64,000 bases of DNA from Pseudoglutamicibacter albus (lineage in GTDB: Bacteria > Actinomycetota > Actinomycetes > Actinomycetales > Micrococcaceae). The DNA lies in the NCBI RefSeq assembly GCF_031458175.1, contig NZ_JAVDXX010000001.1:1736001-1800000 (forward strand). Reading direction: 5' to 3'. The position numbers and the translations under genes were made by a program. The notes under the pieces were generated by a model. That model was not told the origin of the DNA. It searched no databases and was given only the letters and a program-made list of their open reading frames with translations. Shown here in pieces: positions 16,298-25,244 of this stretch. Within the stretch, counting starts at the first letter, position 1; each line of letters starts with the position of its first letter.

Positions 16298-19200
16298 CGG
16301 GTCACCTCCGAACCTGCACCGGTACCCTCAGCTGAACCGTCGCCCAGCCCGCCTCGCATCATATTCTGGCCGCGGACCGCTTGCCCCTCGAAACCAACCA
16401 ACGCTTGTTTCGCCTCACGTACGTGATGGATTTCGGCGTCCAAGCGCACATCGAGCTCCGAACCGAGGGATTCCACCACATCCAAAACCAAGCCCACCAC
16501 GATGAGGTACACGCCGATATCGAAGACCGTTGAGGTCACAAAGTGGTGTTCACCGAAGAACGTGAAATCGATGACCGCGGATTGGAAGATCTGCCCGCCG
16601 AAGAACAGCGGCACAACGCCTGAGATGACCGCGAGCGTCAAACCCGTACCGAGCAGCGCGCCCGGACCCACACGGATCGCTTCTGCGAGCTCAACGCGGC
16701 CTCCGGCGAGGTAACGCAGCACGAGCGCAAGACCTGCGAGCAACCCGCCTGCGAAGCCACCGCCTGGCGAATTGTGGCCCGCGAACAGCAGATAGATCGA
16801 AAACAGAACGAACGCGTGGAAGATCAGGCGGGTGATGACCTCGATGATGATCGAGCGGCGCTCCGGCGCCAGCGTCCGGCCGGCCACGAGCCACGCCGAG
16901 GAGGATCCCGAGCGGTCATCGTCGAGGAACACGCTCGCGACACGCTGACGCACCGGCGAGGCATAGACCGTGCCGATCGAACCGGTGTCCACGCTGCCGA
17001 CCCTCGTCCTATCCGCGCCGCGAGCCACCACGAAAATCAGCGATGCAACACCGGTTGCCGCGATCGCGAGCACCGTGATCTCACCAAAGGTATCCCACGC
17101 GCGAATGTCAACGAGCGTCACGTTCACGATGTTGTGGCCGTGCCCGCCATCGACTGCCAGCTGTGGATACTTCAACGAGATCGGGTCAGCGGTCCGGGCA
17201 GCCATCGCGAGCCCTCCGGCAACCGCAGTGAACACGCCGAACGCGACCGCAACCAGAAGTTGCATGCTGCGGCGTCTCCGCGGGCGAGCCTGCCACACCG
17301 AAGCCGGCAAAACACGCAAAGCGAGCAGGAACACGATCAACACGATCGTCTCAACCAAAAGCTGAGTCACAGCCAGGTCCGGTGCGCCGTGGAACGCGAA
17401 CAAAGCAACCATGCCCGAGCCGGTCAGCGAAACCATGAGCACACCCATGAAACGCCGGCGAGACCGCATCGCAGCGACCGCGCCGACCGCCATCACAACA
17501 AGAATCAAAACGTTGACGAGCTTGGTTGTGAACACCAGGGTTGTGCTCTGTTCGCCGCGGTCGAAGGAGACGCCCCCGCCGATCAGGACCCCGACGGTCG
17601 GCACCAGTAGCGCAGTCGCGATGATCACGGTGAGGTAGTAGGAAAGCTGGCCGCGCTGCAGTGCGGCGGTCACGCGGTGAGCGGTCCAGTCGATCCCGCT
17701 GATGATGTAGCGGTAGGTGCGTTCACCGTCGATGAGCGCCGGTACGCGTGCCTGTAGCTTGGATACAGGTTCCCGGGCGAAGAACATGATCAAACCGAGC
17801 GCGACGATCCCTGCGGTGATCGCAAGCTCGATCGTGAACCCGTGCCATAGCTCAAGCGGCGCGGTGTGCGGTTCCGCTTCCGGGAAGACGTTGGCGGCTG
17901 GGCTCAGCAGCGCATCGGCAGGCCCTGGGAGGAACCCGAGTGCCGCGCTCGCAAGCGTCAAGACAGCGATGGGCACCGCCATGGTCGGTAGTGTCCAGCT
18001 GATCGGGGTTGGCTCAACCCCTGGCTTGGTAGCGAAGGAACCCCACACGAAGCGGGCGGCGTATGCGAAGGTGATGACCGCGCCAATCGCGAACACGAGG
18101 GTCACGAAAGTACTCGCGCTGGTTGGCGCATCGATGAGTGCGGCGAGCGCGGTTTCTTTAGCGATGAACCCGAACGTGACAGGAAGCCCAGCCATCGACC
18201 CCGCGGAGATCACGGCGCACACGAACAGGACGGGGCGTGCCTTCCACAGCCCGGAGAGGTTCCGTAGATCGCGGGTACCGGTTCCGTGGTCGATCGCACC
18301 GACAATGAGGAAGAGCGCGGATTTGAACAGACCGTGCCCGAGCATGAGGGCGAGCCCACCGAGCATCGCTGATGGGGTACCCATCCCGATGACCGCGATG
18401 ATGAGGCCAAGCTGGGACACGGTCCCGTAGGCAAGGACGAGCTTGATGTCAGTTTGACGCAGTGCGCGCCAGCCACCCAGCAGCAACGTATAGAGACCGA
18501 AGCCGACGGTGAGCAGCGTCCAGCCCGGAACGTCCGAGAACCCGGGCGCCAATCGAGCCACTATATAGACGCCGGCTTTGACCATTGCGGCCGCGTGCAG
18601 GTAGGCAGAAACCGGGGTTGGAGCGGCCATAGCGCCCGGGAGCCAGAAGTGGAACGGGAACAGTGCGGACTTAGAGATCGCACCAACCAGGATCAGGATG
18701 ATCGCCGCGGTGACTACAGCGTTGGATGGGGTGATGGGGTTGGGGCCGGTGAGGTCCCCGGTCATCATGAGGATCTCAGAGAGCCGGAAGGTTCCGGCCG
18801 TTACTCCGAGCATCACGAGCCCACCGAACATCGCAAGCCCACCAGCGGTGGTCACGATGAGCGCGGTGAGTGCGGAACGGCGTGCTGAGAGCCTCGAGCG
18901 GGCGTAACCGATCAGCAGATAGGACAAGATGGTGGTCATCTCCCAGAAAATAAAGAGGGAGATCAAGTCATCTGAGGTCACAAGGCCGAACATCGCGGCC
19001 GCGAACGCAGTCAGTTGGGCTGCGAACGGGCCGATCGAGGCGTCTTCAGATTTGAAATAGCGGGCGCAATACAACAACACGAGCGCGCCCACGCCGAGGA
19101 TCAAAAAGCTCAGAACCGCAGCCAGCGGATCCAAGCGGAAAGCGAATTCCACATCGAACGTAGGAATCCACGTATATTCCTCTTGAGGAATAAGATCTTG

Positions 19201-19386
19201 CCCGACGGTTCCCGGGGCCAGCACCCCCAGTTTTCCGGGCATTCCACGCACAGCCACCACAGCGAGCCACACGAGGCCCGCTGCCGGAACAAGAGCCAAA
19301 AGATAGAAGGCATTCCTACCGATCCAGCGCACTAAAAACGGGGCTATAAACGCCGCTAGGAACAGTGCAAGCAGGACCGGAAGCAC
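16294..19386 (-). CDS. mrpA: Na+/H+ antiporter subunit A, MrpA-MrpB fusion
   Basis: The 1030-residue protein is the NuoL-like core of the Mrp antiporter. It has about 20 membrane helices in the N-terminal ~780 residues, with IFWEMTTILSYLLIGY near residue 145 and the lysine-bearing KSALFPFHFWLPGAMAAPTPVSAYLHAA. The MrpB-type domain forms the C-terminus (FSIYLLFAGHNSPGGGFAGGLLAG, about residue 870). No separate mrpB gene is present, so the fusion completes the A-B-C-D-E-F-G set. Start is a GTG with AAGGTG 5 bases ahead. The operon exchanges cytoplasmic Na+ for protons, for pH and salt tolerance. Confidence 0.95.
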   Translation of the reverse strand: MLPVLLALFLAAFIAPFLVRWIGRNAFYLLALVPAAGLVWLAVVAVRGMPGKLGVLAPGTVGQDLIPQEEYTWIPTFDVEFAFRLDPLAAVLSFLILGVGALVLLYCARYFKSEDASIGPFAAQLTAFAAAMFGLVTSDDLISLFIFWEMTTILSYLLIGYARSRLSARRSALTALIVTTAGGLAMFGGLVMLGVTAGTFRLSEILMMTGDLTGPNPITPSNAVVTAAIILILVGAISKSALFPFHFWLPGAMAAPTPVSAYLHAAAMVKAGVYIVARLAPGFSDVPGWTLLTVGFGLYTLLLGGWRALRQTDIKLVLAYGTVSQLGLIIAVIGMGTPSAMLGGLALMLGHGLFKSALFLIVGAIDHGTGTRDLRNLSGLWKARPVLFVCAVISAGSMAGLPVTFGFIAKETALAALIDAPTSASTFVTLVFAIGAVITFAYAARFVWGSFATKPGVEPTPISWTLPTMAVPIAVLTLASAALGFLPGPADALLSPAANVFPEAEPHTAPLELWHGFTIELAITAGIVALGLIMFFAREPVSKLQARVPALIDGERTYRYIISGIDWTAHRVTAALQRGQLSYYLTVIIATALLVPTVGVLIGGGVSFDRGEQSTTLVFTTKLVNVLILVVMAVGAVAAMRSRRRFMGVLMVSLTGSGMVALFAFHGAPDLAVTQLLVETIVLIVFLLALRVLPASVWQARPRRRRSMQLLVAVAFGVFTAVAGGLAMAARTADPISLKYPQLAVDGGHGHNIVNVTLVDIRAWDTFGEITVLAIAATGVASLIFVVARGADRTRVGSVDTGSIGTVYASPVRQRVASVFLDDDRSGSSSAWLVAGRTLAPERRSIIIEVITRLIFHAFVLFSIYLLFAGHNSPGGGFAGGLLAGLALVLRYLAGGRVELAEAIRVGPGALLGTGLTLAVISGVVPLFFGGQIFQSAVIDFTFFGEHHFVTSTVFDIGVYLIVVGLVLDVVESLGSELDVRLDAEIHHVREAKQALVGFEGQAVRGQNMMRGGLGDGSAEGTGAGSEVTR

Positions 19387-19488
19387 GGTTTCACCTTACA
19401 TATAGAAGTGCGTTACACGCCGGGACTGCCCAACCAAACAATCCACAATGCTCTTTCATTCTACAGAACACCGCCATAGGCTCTTCAC

Positions 19489-20856
19489 ATGAACACAAGA
19501 CCGGCTGCCCCATACACGTATGGCCAGGGGACTAAAAAACAGGTTTTCACGTGGTCCTTATGGGACTGGGGCGAGGGCGTCACCAACGCCATCATGCTCA
19601 CGTTTGTGTTCACCGTTTACCTGACATCTTCGGCGTTTGGCGACCCGGATGCCAACGCGTCATCACTTGCGTTAGCGGTCGCGCTCACGGGCGCGGTGAT
19701 CGCTCTCACGGCACCAGTCTTGGGGCAACGGGCCGACCGCAGCGGTAAACGCAAACACTGGCTTGGCTTCCACACTGCGGTAATTGTGCTCGCGACCGCC
19801 GCATGTTTCTTCATCAAGCCAGACCCTGCATACCTATGGCCGGGTATCTTCCTGATCTGTGTCGCGACGTTCTTCAGCGAGATCGCGAGCGTGAACTATT
19901 ACGCAATCCTCCCCCAGATCGCACCGAAGGAAAAGATCGGCCGGATCTCCGGCATTGGCTGGGCTTTCGGCTACCTGGGCGGGATCGTATCCCTCGCCGT
20001 GGTCTTGTTCGTGTTCGTCCAGCCTGCGACCCCTTGGTTCGGTTCAAACCCCGACGAGGGCTTCAACATCCGCCTGGTCGCTGTATTTTGTGCCGTGTGG
20101 ATGGCGGTGTTTTGCGCACCGATGTTCTTCACCATCCCGGAGATCCCCGCAACGCCGGGACCTAAAACGAGCTGGCGTGAGTCTTATGTATTACTGTGGC
20201 GCAGCATCAAGGGCTTGTGGCATAGGGACCGACCGACGTTGTGGTTCCTGTTGGCTTCTGCGGTGTACCGGGATGGTTTGGCGACTGTTTTCACGTTCGG
20301 CGGGATCATCGCGGGAACGGTGTTCGGGATGAGCACGGCCGAGGTGATCATGTTCGCGCTGGTTGGCAACATGGTCGCGGCAGCTGGCGCGTTCATTGGC
20401 GGTTGGCTCGACGACGTTGTGGGCCCGCGCGCGGTGATCATGACTGCGCTGTTCGGGCTGATCGGTGCCGGTCTGGGCGTGTTGTTCGCTCAGCACAGCT
20501 GGCAGTTCTGGATTTTCGGGCTCGTCCTGTGCCTCTTGGTAGGCCCGGCACAGTCCTCTTCCCGCGCGTTGCTCGCCCGCCGTACCACCGAACACACCGC
20601 GGGCGAACTCTTTGGTCTCTACGCGACCACGGGCCGCGCCGTCACTTTCCTCGGCCCGGCACTGTTCGGACTCTCAAGCTTCGTTGCGTCGAACATCATG
20701 GACAGCGCAGGTGTGACCGGTAGCGCTACCCGCTACGGCATCGTAGGCATCCTTGTGATTTTCGTGGTCGGGATCGTGTTGTTCTCGCTCGTGCCTGGCA
20801 TCAAACGTGAAGACACCACTGTCCATGAGGACGCATCCGCGCGCGTTGCGAAATAG
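19489..20856 (+). CDS. MFS transporter, UMF1 (Atg22-like) family
   Basis: A 455-residue protein with about 12 membrane helices. The first helix begins SLWDWGEGVTNAIMLTFVFTVYL, the W-D-x-(G/A) opening of the UMF1/Atg22-like branch of the major facilitator superfamily. It is followed by GQRADRSGKRKHW (the MFS loop 2-3 motif) and NYYAILPQIAPKEKIGRISG. Members in bacteria are mostly uncharacterised and yeast Atg22 exports amino acids, so the substrate here is unknown. It is divergent from mrpA (102-base gap) and convergent with dcd. Confidence 0.82.
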   Translation: MNTRPAAPYTYGQGTKKQVFTWSLWDWGEGVTNAIMLTFVFTVYLTSSAFGDPDANASSLALAVALTGAVIALTAPVLGQRADRSGKRKHWLGFHTAVIVLATAACFFIKPDPAYLWPGIFLICVATFFSEIASVNYYAILPQIAPKEKIGRISGIGWAFGYLGGIVSLAVVLFVFVQPATPWFGSNPDEGFNIRLVAVFCAVWMAVFCAPMFFTIPEIPATPGPKTSWRESYVLLWRSIKGLWHRDRPTLWFLLASAVYRDGLATVFTFGGIIAGTVFGMSTAEVIMFALVGNMVAAAGAFIGGWLDDVVGPRAVIMTALFGLIGAGLGVLFAQHSWQFWIFGLVLCLLVGPAQSSSRALLARRTTEHTAGELFGLYATTGRAVTFLGPALFGLSSFVASNIMDSAGVTGSATRYGIVGILVIFVVGIVLFSLVPGIKREDTTVHEDASARVAK

Positions 20857-20872
20857 CCGGCACTAGGCGGCG

Positions 20873-20922
20873 CTAGGCGGCATGGAAACGCCGCGGGCTG
20901 CCTAGTATTCGATGCCGCCTAG
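20873..20922. terminator. Terminator-like stem between MFS and dcd
   Basis: CTAGGCGGCAT (20873-20883) is perfectly complementary to ATGCCGCCTAG (20912-20922). A second CTAGGCGGC at 20863-20871 can compete for the same partner. The structure lies between convergent genes and uses bases of the tandem repeat at 20897-20947. Confidence 0.6.
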
Positions 20923-20947
20923 TCTTCTATGTTGCCTAGTCTTCGAT
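20897..20947. repeat. Three tandem copies of a 17-bp unit over the dcd stop
   Basis: Units at 20897-20913, 20914-20930 and 20931-20947 follow the pattern G(C/T)(T/C)GCCTAGT(A/C)TTC(G/T)AT with few differences. The innermost unit contains the last codons and the TAG stop of dcd. Each unit offers another in-frame-like GAC-TAG on the minus strand. Confidence 0.8.
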
Positions 20948-21517
20948 GCGGGTGCGGTGGAAGTTCAGGTGTGAACGCGAGGCTGTAGGGCCGCGCTGAC
21001 CCTGGTAGCGGTTGAGGTATGGGCCGGTTCCGTATGCATGTTCGGCGGGTGAGGAGAGCTGGAAGAAGCACAGCTGCCCCACTTTGGAGCCGGGCCACAG
21101 CATGATCGGCAGGGTCGACATGTTGGATAGTTCCAAGGTGACGTGCCCGGAGAAGCCTGGGTCGATGAACCCTGCGGTCGAGTGGGTCAGCAGACCGAGC
21201 CTGCCGAGTGAGGATTTACCTTCGAGGCGGGCAGCGATATCGCCGGGGAGGGTCACTTTTTCGTACGTGGCGCCCAGCACGAATTCACCGGGGTGCAAGA
21301 TGAACGGCTCGTCCGCATCAACTTCAACCAGGCGGGTCAGTTCCGCTTGCTCTGTTGAAGGGTCGATGTAGGGGTACTTGTGGTTGTCGAACAACCGGAA
21401 GTAGCGGTCCAGGCGCACATCCACGCTGGAAGGCTGGACCATGTCCTCGCCTCGTGGTTCGAGCGCGATCTTACCGGAATCTAGGGCCTTACGAATATCA
21501 CCATCTGAGAGCAACAC
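20936..21517 (-). CDS. dcd: dCTP deaminase (possibly bifunctional, dUMP-forming)
   Basis: The enzyme deaminates dCTP to dUTP, and in many actinobacteria also hydrolyses it to dUMP, feeding thymidylate synthesis. The 193-residue protein from GTG 21517 begins [12 protein letters not shown], the usual Dcd start. It has [17 protein letters not shown] and the active-site stretch [20 protein letters not shown] followed by [12 protein letters not shown] with the catalytic glutamate. It ends with the ordered tail [19 protein letters not shown]. An earlier in-frame GTG at 21541 would add 8 residues. Whether it is mono- or bifunctional needs an assay. Confidence 0.93.
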   Translation of the reverse strand: MLLSDGDIRKALDSGKIALEPRGEDMVQPSSVDVRLDRYFRLFDNHKYPYIDPSTEQAELTRLVEVDADEPFILHPGEFVLGATYEKVTLPGDIAARLEGKSSLGRLGLLTHSTAGFIDPGFSGHVTLELSNMSTLPIMLWPGSKVGQLCFFQLSSPAEHAYGTGPYLNRYQGQRGPTASRSHLNFHRTRIED

Positions 21518-21735
21518 AGGCCCAGAATATCGCGTGTGCACGCTCCCCTGCGTGAGGGTTGCATTCCCGCGAGGAATTTCGGAACCTCGGCAACTGCATC
21601 GGCGGCATTAACCGGCGCCCTTTAATCTGACATAGTAAAGAGGTGCGTAGCGGGTGCGGCGTTTCCGACCGAACGCGTTCACGCTGCGCCCATTCAACCG
21701 GCACTAAACCAGCACTTAACCAGGAGGATCAGCTC

Positions 21736-22662
21736 GTGGTAGGCAGGCATGCTGCGGCGTCGACACAGCGCATCCCGCGCTGGGTTATTCCTGCGGGTGC
21801 GATGCTGGCTGTTCTCGCGCTGGTCTTGGTGTTCGTTCTCCCCCGCTTCACATCTGGCCCTACCAACGATGCTTCGGGCACCTCAACCGGGGCGTTCAGC
21901 GACACGAAGCAGCGGGCCGGAGCGAACGCATCGGGCACTGATAGTGATGGGCGTGGCGCTGACGATGATCGCGGCAGTATCGCAGGGCCGGAGGTCACCG
22001 CCCCGGCTTCAGAATCTGAGTCAAAAGAGCGCGAGAAGAAACAGAAGCGTTCAAAGAAGCCGAACGATAAGGACTCGAAAGACTCCGCGGGAGGCAGCCC
22101 GGAGATCCCGAGTGACCCCAAGAACATCGAGGTTCTGGCGAATAAGAAGCGCCCCATAGAGCCGTTGACGTACGCGCCGACCGACCTCGTGAGTATCGGT
22201 AGCGGGCAGAGCCTGCGTAGCGAGGCGGCGAAGGCGTATAAGAAGATGCGGGACGCCGCGGCAGCCACGGGCGTGAGGTTCCATCCCATCAGCGGTTACA
22301 GGTCATACAGCCAGCAGGCGGCCACATATAACCATTGGAAAGCGACATACGGGCAGCAACACGCGGATTCGGTTTCCGCAGCGCCCGGCACGAGCGAGCA
22401 CCAACTAGGGCTGGCCGTGGACGTGACCGATGGGATCTGTAAACTGCGGCGATGCTTCGGCAACACCGAGGCCGGCCAGTGGGTCGCCAAAAACGCGCAC
22501 AAATACGGTTTCGTGATTCGCTACCCGGAAGGTAAAACCGACATCACCGGTTACTGGCCCGAGCCGTGGCACCTGCGCTACGTAGGGGTGGACCTCGCTA
22601 AAGAGCTCACAACGAAAGGGCTAACACTCGAGGAACACTACAAATGGAAGCCTGATAAATAG
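21736..22662 (+). CDS. D-alanyl-D-alanine carboxypeptidase, VanY-like (peptidase M15B)
   Basis: This is a zinc D,D-carboxypeptidase that trims the terminal D-Ala of peptidoglycan stems outside the membrane. The 308-residue protein has a signal-anchor helix at about residues 14-38. A charged, serine-rich linker follows to about residue 145, then the catalytic domain. Motifs are SGYRS (about 185), the zinc site SEHQLGLAVDV (about 219) and EPWHLRYVG (about 276). The GTG at 21736 is chosen because AGGAGG lies 8 bases before it; a longer frame from 21643 lacks a good site. Confidence 0.9.
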   Translation: MVGRHAAASTQRIPRWVIPAGAMLAVLALVLVFVLPRFTSGPTNDASGTSTGAFSDTKQRAGANASGTDSDGRGADDDRGSIAGPEVTAPASESESKEREKKQKRSKKPNDKDSKDSAGGSPEIPSDPKNIEVLANKKRPIEPLTYAPTDLVSIGSGQSLRSEAAKAYKKMRDAAAATGVRFHPISGYRSYSQQAATYNHWKATYGQQHADSVSAAPGTSEHQLGLAVDVTDGICKLRRCFGNTEAGQWVAKNAHKYGFVIRYPEGKTDITGYWPEPWHLRYVGVDLAKELTTKGLTLEEHYKWKPDK

Positions 22663-22708
22663 TGCGTCGTTTGCTCACGGTGGGGTTGAGCTCCGGTAGG
22701 TTGGAACT

Positions 22709-23455
22709 ATGAGCACACATGAGCCAGACTCACACGAGAACCAACAGCCTGAGCAGGTAGAACAGCCTGAACAGCTGGATCAGGTGACCCCGGCTGAACA
22801 GCCAGTGCAACAAGAAGAAGCCGAGCACGCTGAGGAAGCCGCGCAGACGGAAGAGTCCGTGCCAGCTGAAGCGGCCGCGCATGTTGAAGATGTTGAGCCG
22901 GTTGAGGATGCTGGGCTTGCTGAGGACACTGGGCTTGCTAAGGATGAGGAGCCGGCGGAGCAGCTCGAGGATACTGAGTCTGCCGAGCAGGCCGAACAGT
23001 TTCAGGGTGATGAGCACGCTGACGAGACGGAAGCTGCTGAACCTGAAGACGGTGAGCGTGTTCTGGATGCGAGCGAGCTTGAGCCGTTCAATGACATTGA
23101 GCGTGTGATTCTCGAGGGTTCTGAGGGCAAGCTGGCTAGCAACGAGGTGCTCTCCAAGATCGCCGCCGCGAACCTGTTCTTCCTCACCGAGGAAGAGGTT
23201 ACGGATGAGCAGCAGGAAGTTCAGCCGCTGCTGTTGCAGGGCCCCGACGAGAAGACCGTGCTCGCGGTATTCACTCACCCTGCCCGTGTTGCCCAGCAGT
23301 TTGTTGACATGGCGCCGTACGCGGTCCGCATGCCGGGTTTGCAGGCGTTCCAGCAGGCTGTAGGCGTGGGTATCGCGATCAACCCTGGCCACCCCATCGG
23401 GCTCGTGCTGGATGCGGAGTCTGTTGAGAATATCCGCGAGGTCCTCAACAGCTAA
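22709..23455 (+). CDS. SseB-domain protein with Glu-rich N-terminus
   Basis: A 248-residue, very acidic protein. Residues 1-120 are a low-complexity region made of degenerate EQPEQ / AED / AEQ repeats. Residues 122-248 form an SseB-type domain (NEVLSKIAAANLFFLT, PYAVRMPGLQAFQQAVGVGIAINPG, GLVLDAESVENIREV). SseB N-terminal domains are small regulatory or scaffold modules in enterobacteria and actinobacteria, and no reaction is known. The acidic region is predicted disordered. It precedes tRNA-Gly by 80 bases. Confidence 0.78.
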   Translation: MSTHEPDSHENQQPEQVEQPEQLDQVTPAEQPVQQEEAEHAEEAAQTEESVPAEAAAHVEDVEPVEDAGLAEDTGLAKDEEPAEQLEDTESAEQAEQFQGDEHADETEAAEPEDGERVLDASELEPFNDIERVILEGSEGKLASNEVLSKIAAANLFFLTEEEVTDEQQEVQPLLLQGPDEKTVLAVFTHPARVAQQFVDMAPYAVRMPGLQAFQQAVGVGIAINPGHPIGLVLDAESVENIREVLNS

Positions 23456-23535
23456 GCGGCTACCGCAACACGTTTTGGAAAAACGACGTGTGGCGTGCCA
23501 GAATCGGAGAGTTCACCCAGCTGGGGTGAACACAC

Positions 23536-23606
23536 GCGGGTGTAGCTTAATGGTAAAGCTCTTGCTTCCCAAGCAAGCGACGCGGGTTCGATTCCCGTCA
23601 CCCGCT
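23536..23606 (+). tRNA. tRNA-Gly (anticodon CCC)
   Basis: The 71-base cloverleaf has a 7-bp acceptor (GCGGGTG / CACCCGC), a 5-bp anticodon stem CTTGC/GCAAG with loop TTCCCAA, and a T-arm around GGTTCGATTCC. The anticodon CCC reads GGG glycine codons. CCA is not encoded. Confidence 0.96.
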
Positions 23607-23611
23607 CTAGA

Positions 23612-23639
23612 AAACGCCGGCTTTTCAAAGCCGGCGTTT
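23612..23639 (+). terminator. tRNA-Gly terminator
   Basis: A 12-13 bp stem (AAACGCCGGCTTT at 23612-23624 with its complement ending at 23639) follows 5 bases after the tRNA and ends in TTTG. Confidence 0.85.
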
Positions 23640-23694
23640 GCGTTAACGGATACTTCCTGCGGGAGGTAGTGTGTAGGTAATCGTTCAGCCCGCC

Positions 23695-23702
23695 TCGACT
23701 CC
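23695..23702. repeat. Target-site duplication, left copy
   Basis: TCGACTCC directly abuts the left end of the IS1249-family element and is repeated at 25089-25096 on its right side. An 8-bp exact duplication means the element is a recent, complete insertion. Confidence 0.88.
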
Positions 23703-25088
23703 GGGTTAAGGGTCAAAATGTGTGTCTGGTTTGGGTGTGTTGCGGGGGTTAGATGTGGCCTTTTTGGATGCCGATTGAGTGTGTGTAGGTGGTGTCGATA
23801 GCGTTGTCGTAGAGGGCTGGTCGTCCTGTTTGGTGGTCGGCTTGGTTCTTGTTGTGGGTCAGGGCTGGTACTTTGGCGAGTTGGTTTTGGCCCCAGTTGG
23901 ACTGCCTGGCGATTTCTGTTGGATCGTCAGGCAGTTCTGTTTTCTGGTAGAGCCACCATTCCAGCATTTTTCGTTGGTGTTCTCCGGTTCTGCCGCGGTG
24001 GGTGCGGGTGAGCAGTTTCAGTTCGGCGTTGATCGCGCCTTCAAGGCTGTTGGTGGTGGATTTGATGCGGTGCCGGTGCTGTAGTTCGGTCGGTGGGTTG
24101 AGGTAGGTGAACAGGAGGTTGTTACGCCATAGGTGTAGCAGGCTGTTGTAGGCCTTACGGGTGTTCGGGTGTGTCCAGGCCCAGTGGCGTTGTTGGGTGA
24201 TTGGGTCTGTGGTGAAGGTTTTCTGGTTGAGCCATCTCCGGTAGAAGGTGCCGTATTCATGGAGTTGCCTCGCCCAGGTGGCTGCTTCATCCAGGGTGGT
24301 GATCCGGGTCAGGTTCCGTGCTAGTTGATAGATCGCTTTGCCCGCATCGGTACGCGGGTGTGAGGTGGTGTAGCGTCGTACAACTCGTTGTGCATGCACC
24401 AGGCAGCGTTGGATCACGGTGGCAGGCCAGCATTTCTTGATAGCGCTGGCGGCTCCTTGTCCTCCATCGATGACAGCGATCACTGGTGCGGGGATACGTT
24501 GAAGTAGTCGTTGGTAGTCCAGGCTGGTTTCACGCTTGCACCAGTGCCAGGCCAGGACATGATCGAAGGTGGCTGCCACGATAAGACACCCGGCACCGGT
24601 GTAGGTTCCATCGATAAAGATCTGGTCATAGATCGTCCCGGCGTGTTTGATCATCGGGTCGGGTACTTCAACCAGCCAGCACCAGCTAAACCGTCGCTTC
24701 AACGTCGAAGGGCTCACCCCGGCCTGTTGTGCGGTGTCTTTCAAGCTACGGGTCGAGGTGCAGTGAGCGATGAACTGCTTGAACACTGCTGCTTTGGTGA
24801 TGTCAGTCCGGGTTTTGGTGCTTGAGGCTCCACAGAGTTTGCACCGCCACCTTGTCCTACCTTGTGTGGTGGTGCCATTGCGTTTCATATCGCCACCGCA
24901 GTGGCATCGTGGTCTGTTCTTCGGCATCCAGCCACCACACCACTAGCCGGTAGCACATCAAGGGCACCACACCGAGGAATGAACGCTCACACCACCGATA
25001 TATGCCCAGCAGCCATATATATCCGCTGAAACCCGCGCCAACACAGCCGAAAACACCAACCCCAGACACACATTCTGACCCTTAACCC
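23703..25088 (-). mobile_element. Complete IS1249-family insertion sequence (1386 bp)
   Basis: The left end GGGTTAAGGGTCAAAATGTG (from 23703) is matched in inverted orientation by the right end at 25063-25088, with one internal mismatch in about 26 bases. Flanking 8-bp direct repeats TCGACTCC mark the target site. One transposase gene fills the element. It landed in the spacer between the tRNA-Gly terminator and the NRAMP-like transporter gene. Confidence 0.92.
23749..24927 (-). CDS. IS1249-family transposase
   Basis: The 392-residue protein begins with a zinc ribbon (C8, C10, C29, C32 in MPKNRPRCHC and RWRCKLCG). A helix-turn-helix follows (AQQAGVSPSTLKRRF, about 66-80), then a DDE-type core: D106 in IFIDGTYT, D154 in VIDGGQG with C..H of RCLVHAQRVVRRY just after, and a glutamate in STTNSLEGAINAELKLL. 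This order is that of the IS1249 group from Corynebacterium and relatives. The reading frame is intact and the element has matching ends and a target duplication, so it is probably active. Confidence 0.93.
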   Translation of the reverse strand: MPKNRPRCHCGGDMKRNGTTTQGRTRWRCKLCGASSTKTRTDITKAAVFKQFIAHCTSTRSLKDTAQQAGVSPSTLKRRFSWCWLVEVPDPMIKHAGTIYDQIFIDGTYTGAGCLIVAATFDHVLAWHWCKRETSLDYQRLLQRIPAPVIAVIDGGQGAASAIKKCWPATVIQRCLVHAQRVVRRYTTSHPRTDAGKAIYQLARNLTRITTLDEAATWARQLHEYGTFYRRWLNQKTFTTDPITQQRHWAWTHPNTRKAYNSLLHLWRNNLLFTYLNPPTELQHRHRIKSTTNSLEGAINAELKLLTRTHRGRTGEHQRKMLEWWLYQKTELPDDPTEIARQSNWGQNQLAKVPALTHNKNQADHQTGRPALYDNAIDTTYTHSIGIQKGHI

Positions 25089-25096
25089 TCGACTCC
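25089..25096. repeat. Target-site duplication, right copy
   Basis: TCGACTCC, identical to 23695-23702, directly after the right inverted repeat of the IS1249-family element. Confidence 0.88.
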
Positions 25097-25244
25097 GGTC
25101 GAGAGTGGGCTGGATCTTTTCTACCGAAAAGCCATCCCGGGACACGGTGGCGCGTTCCTTTAGGTCAGCTGTGTTTCTCCTCACGGTTTACTGCTAGCAT
25201 TCTCGAAATACTCGTTCTTTTTCTTCTAGCCTCGAGGACGCACC

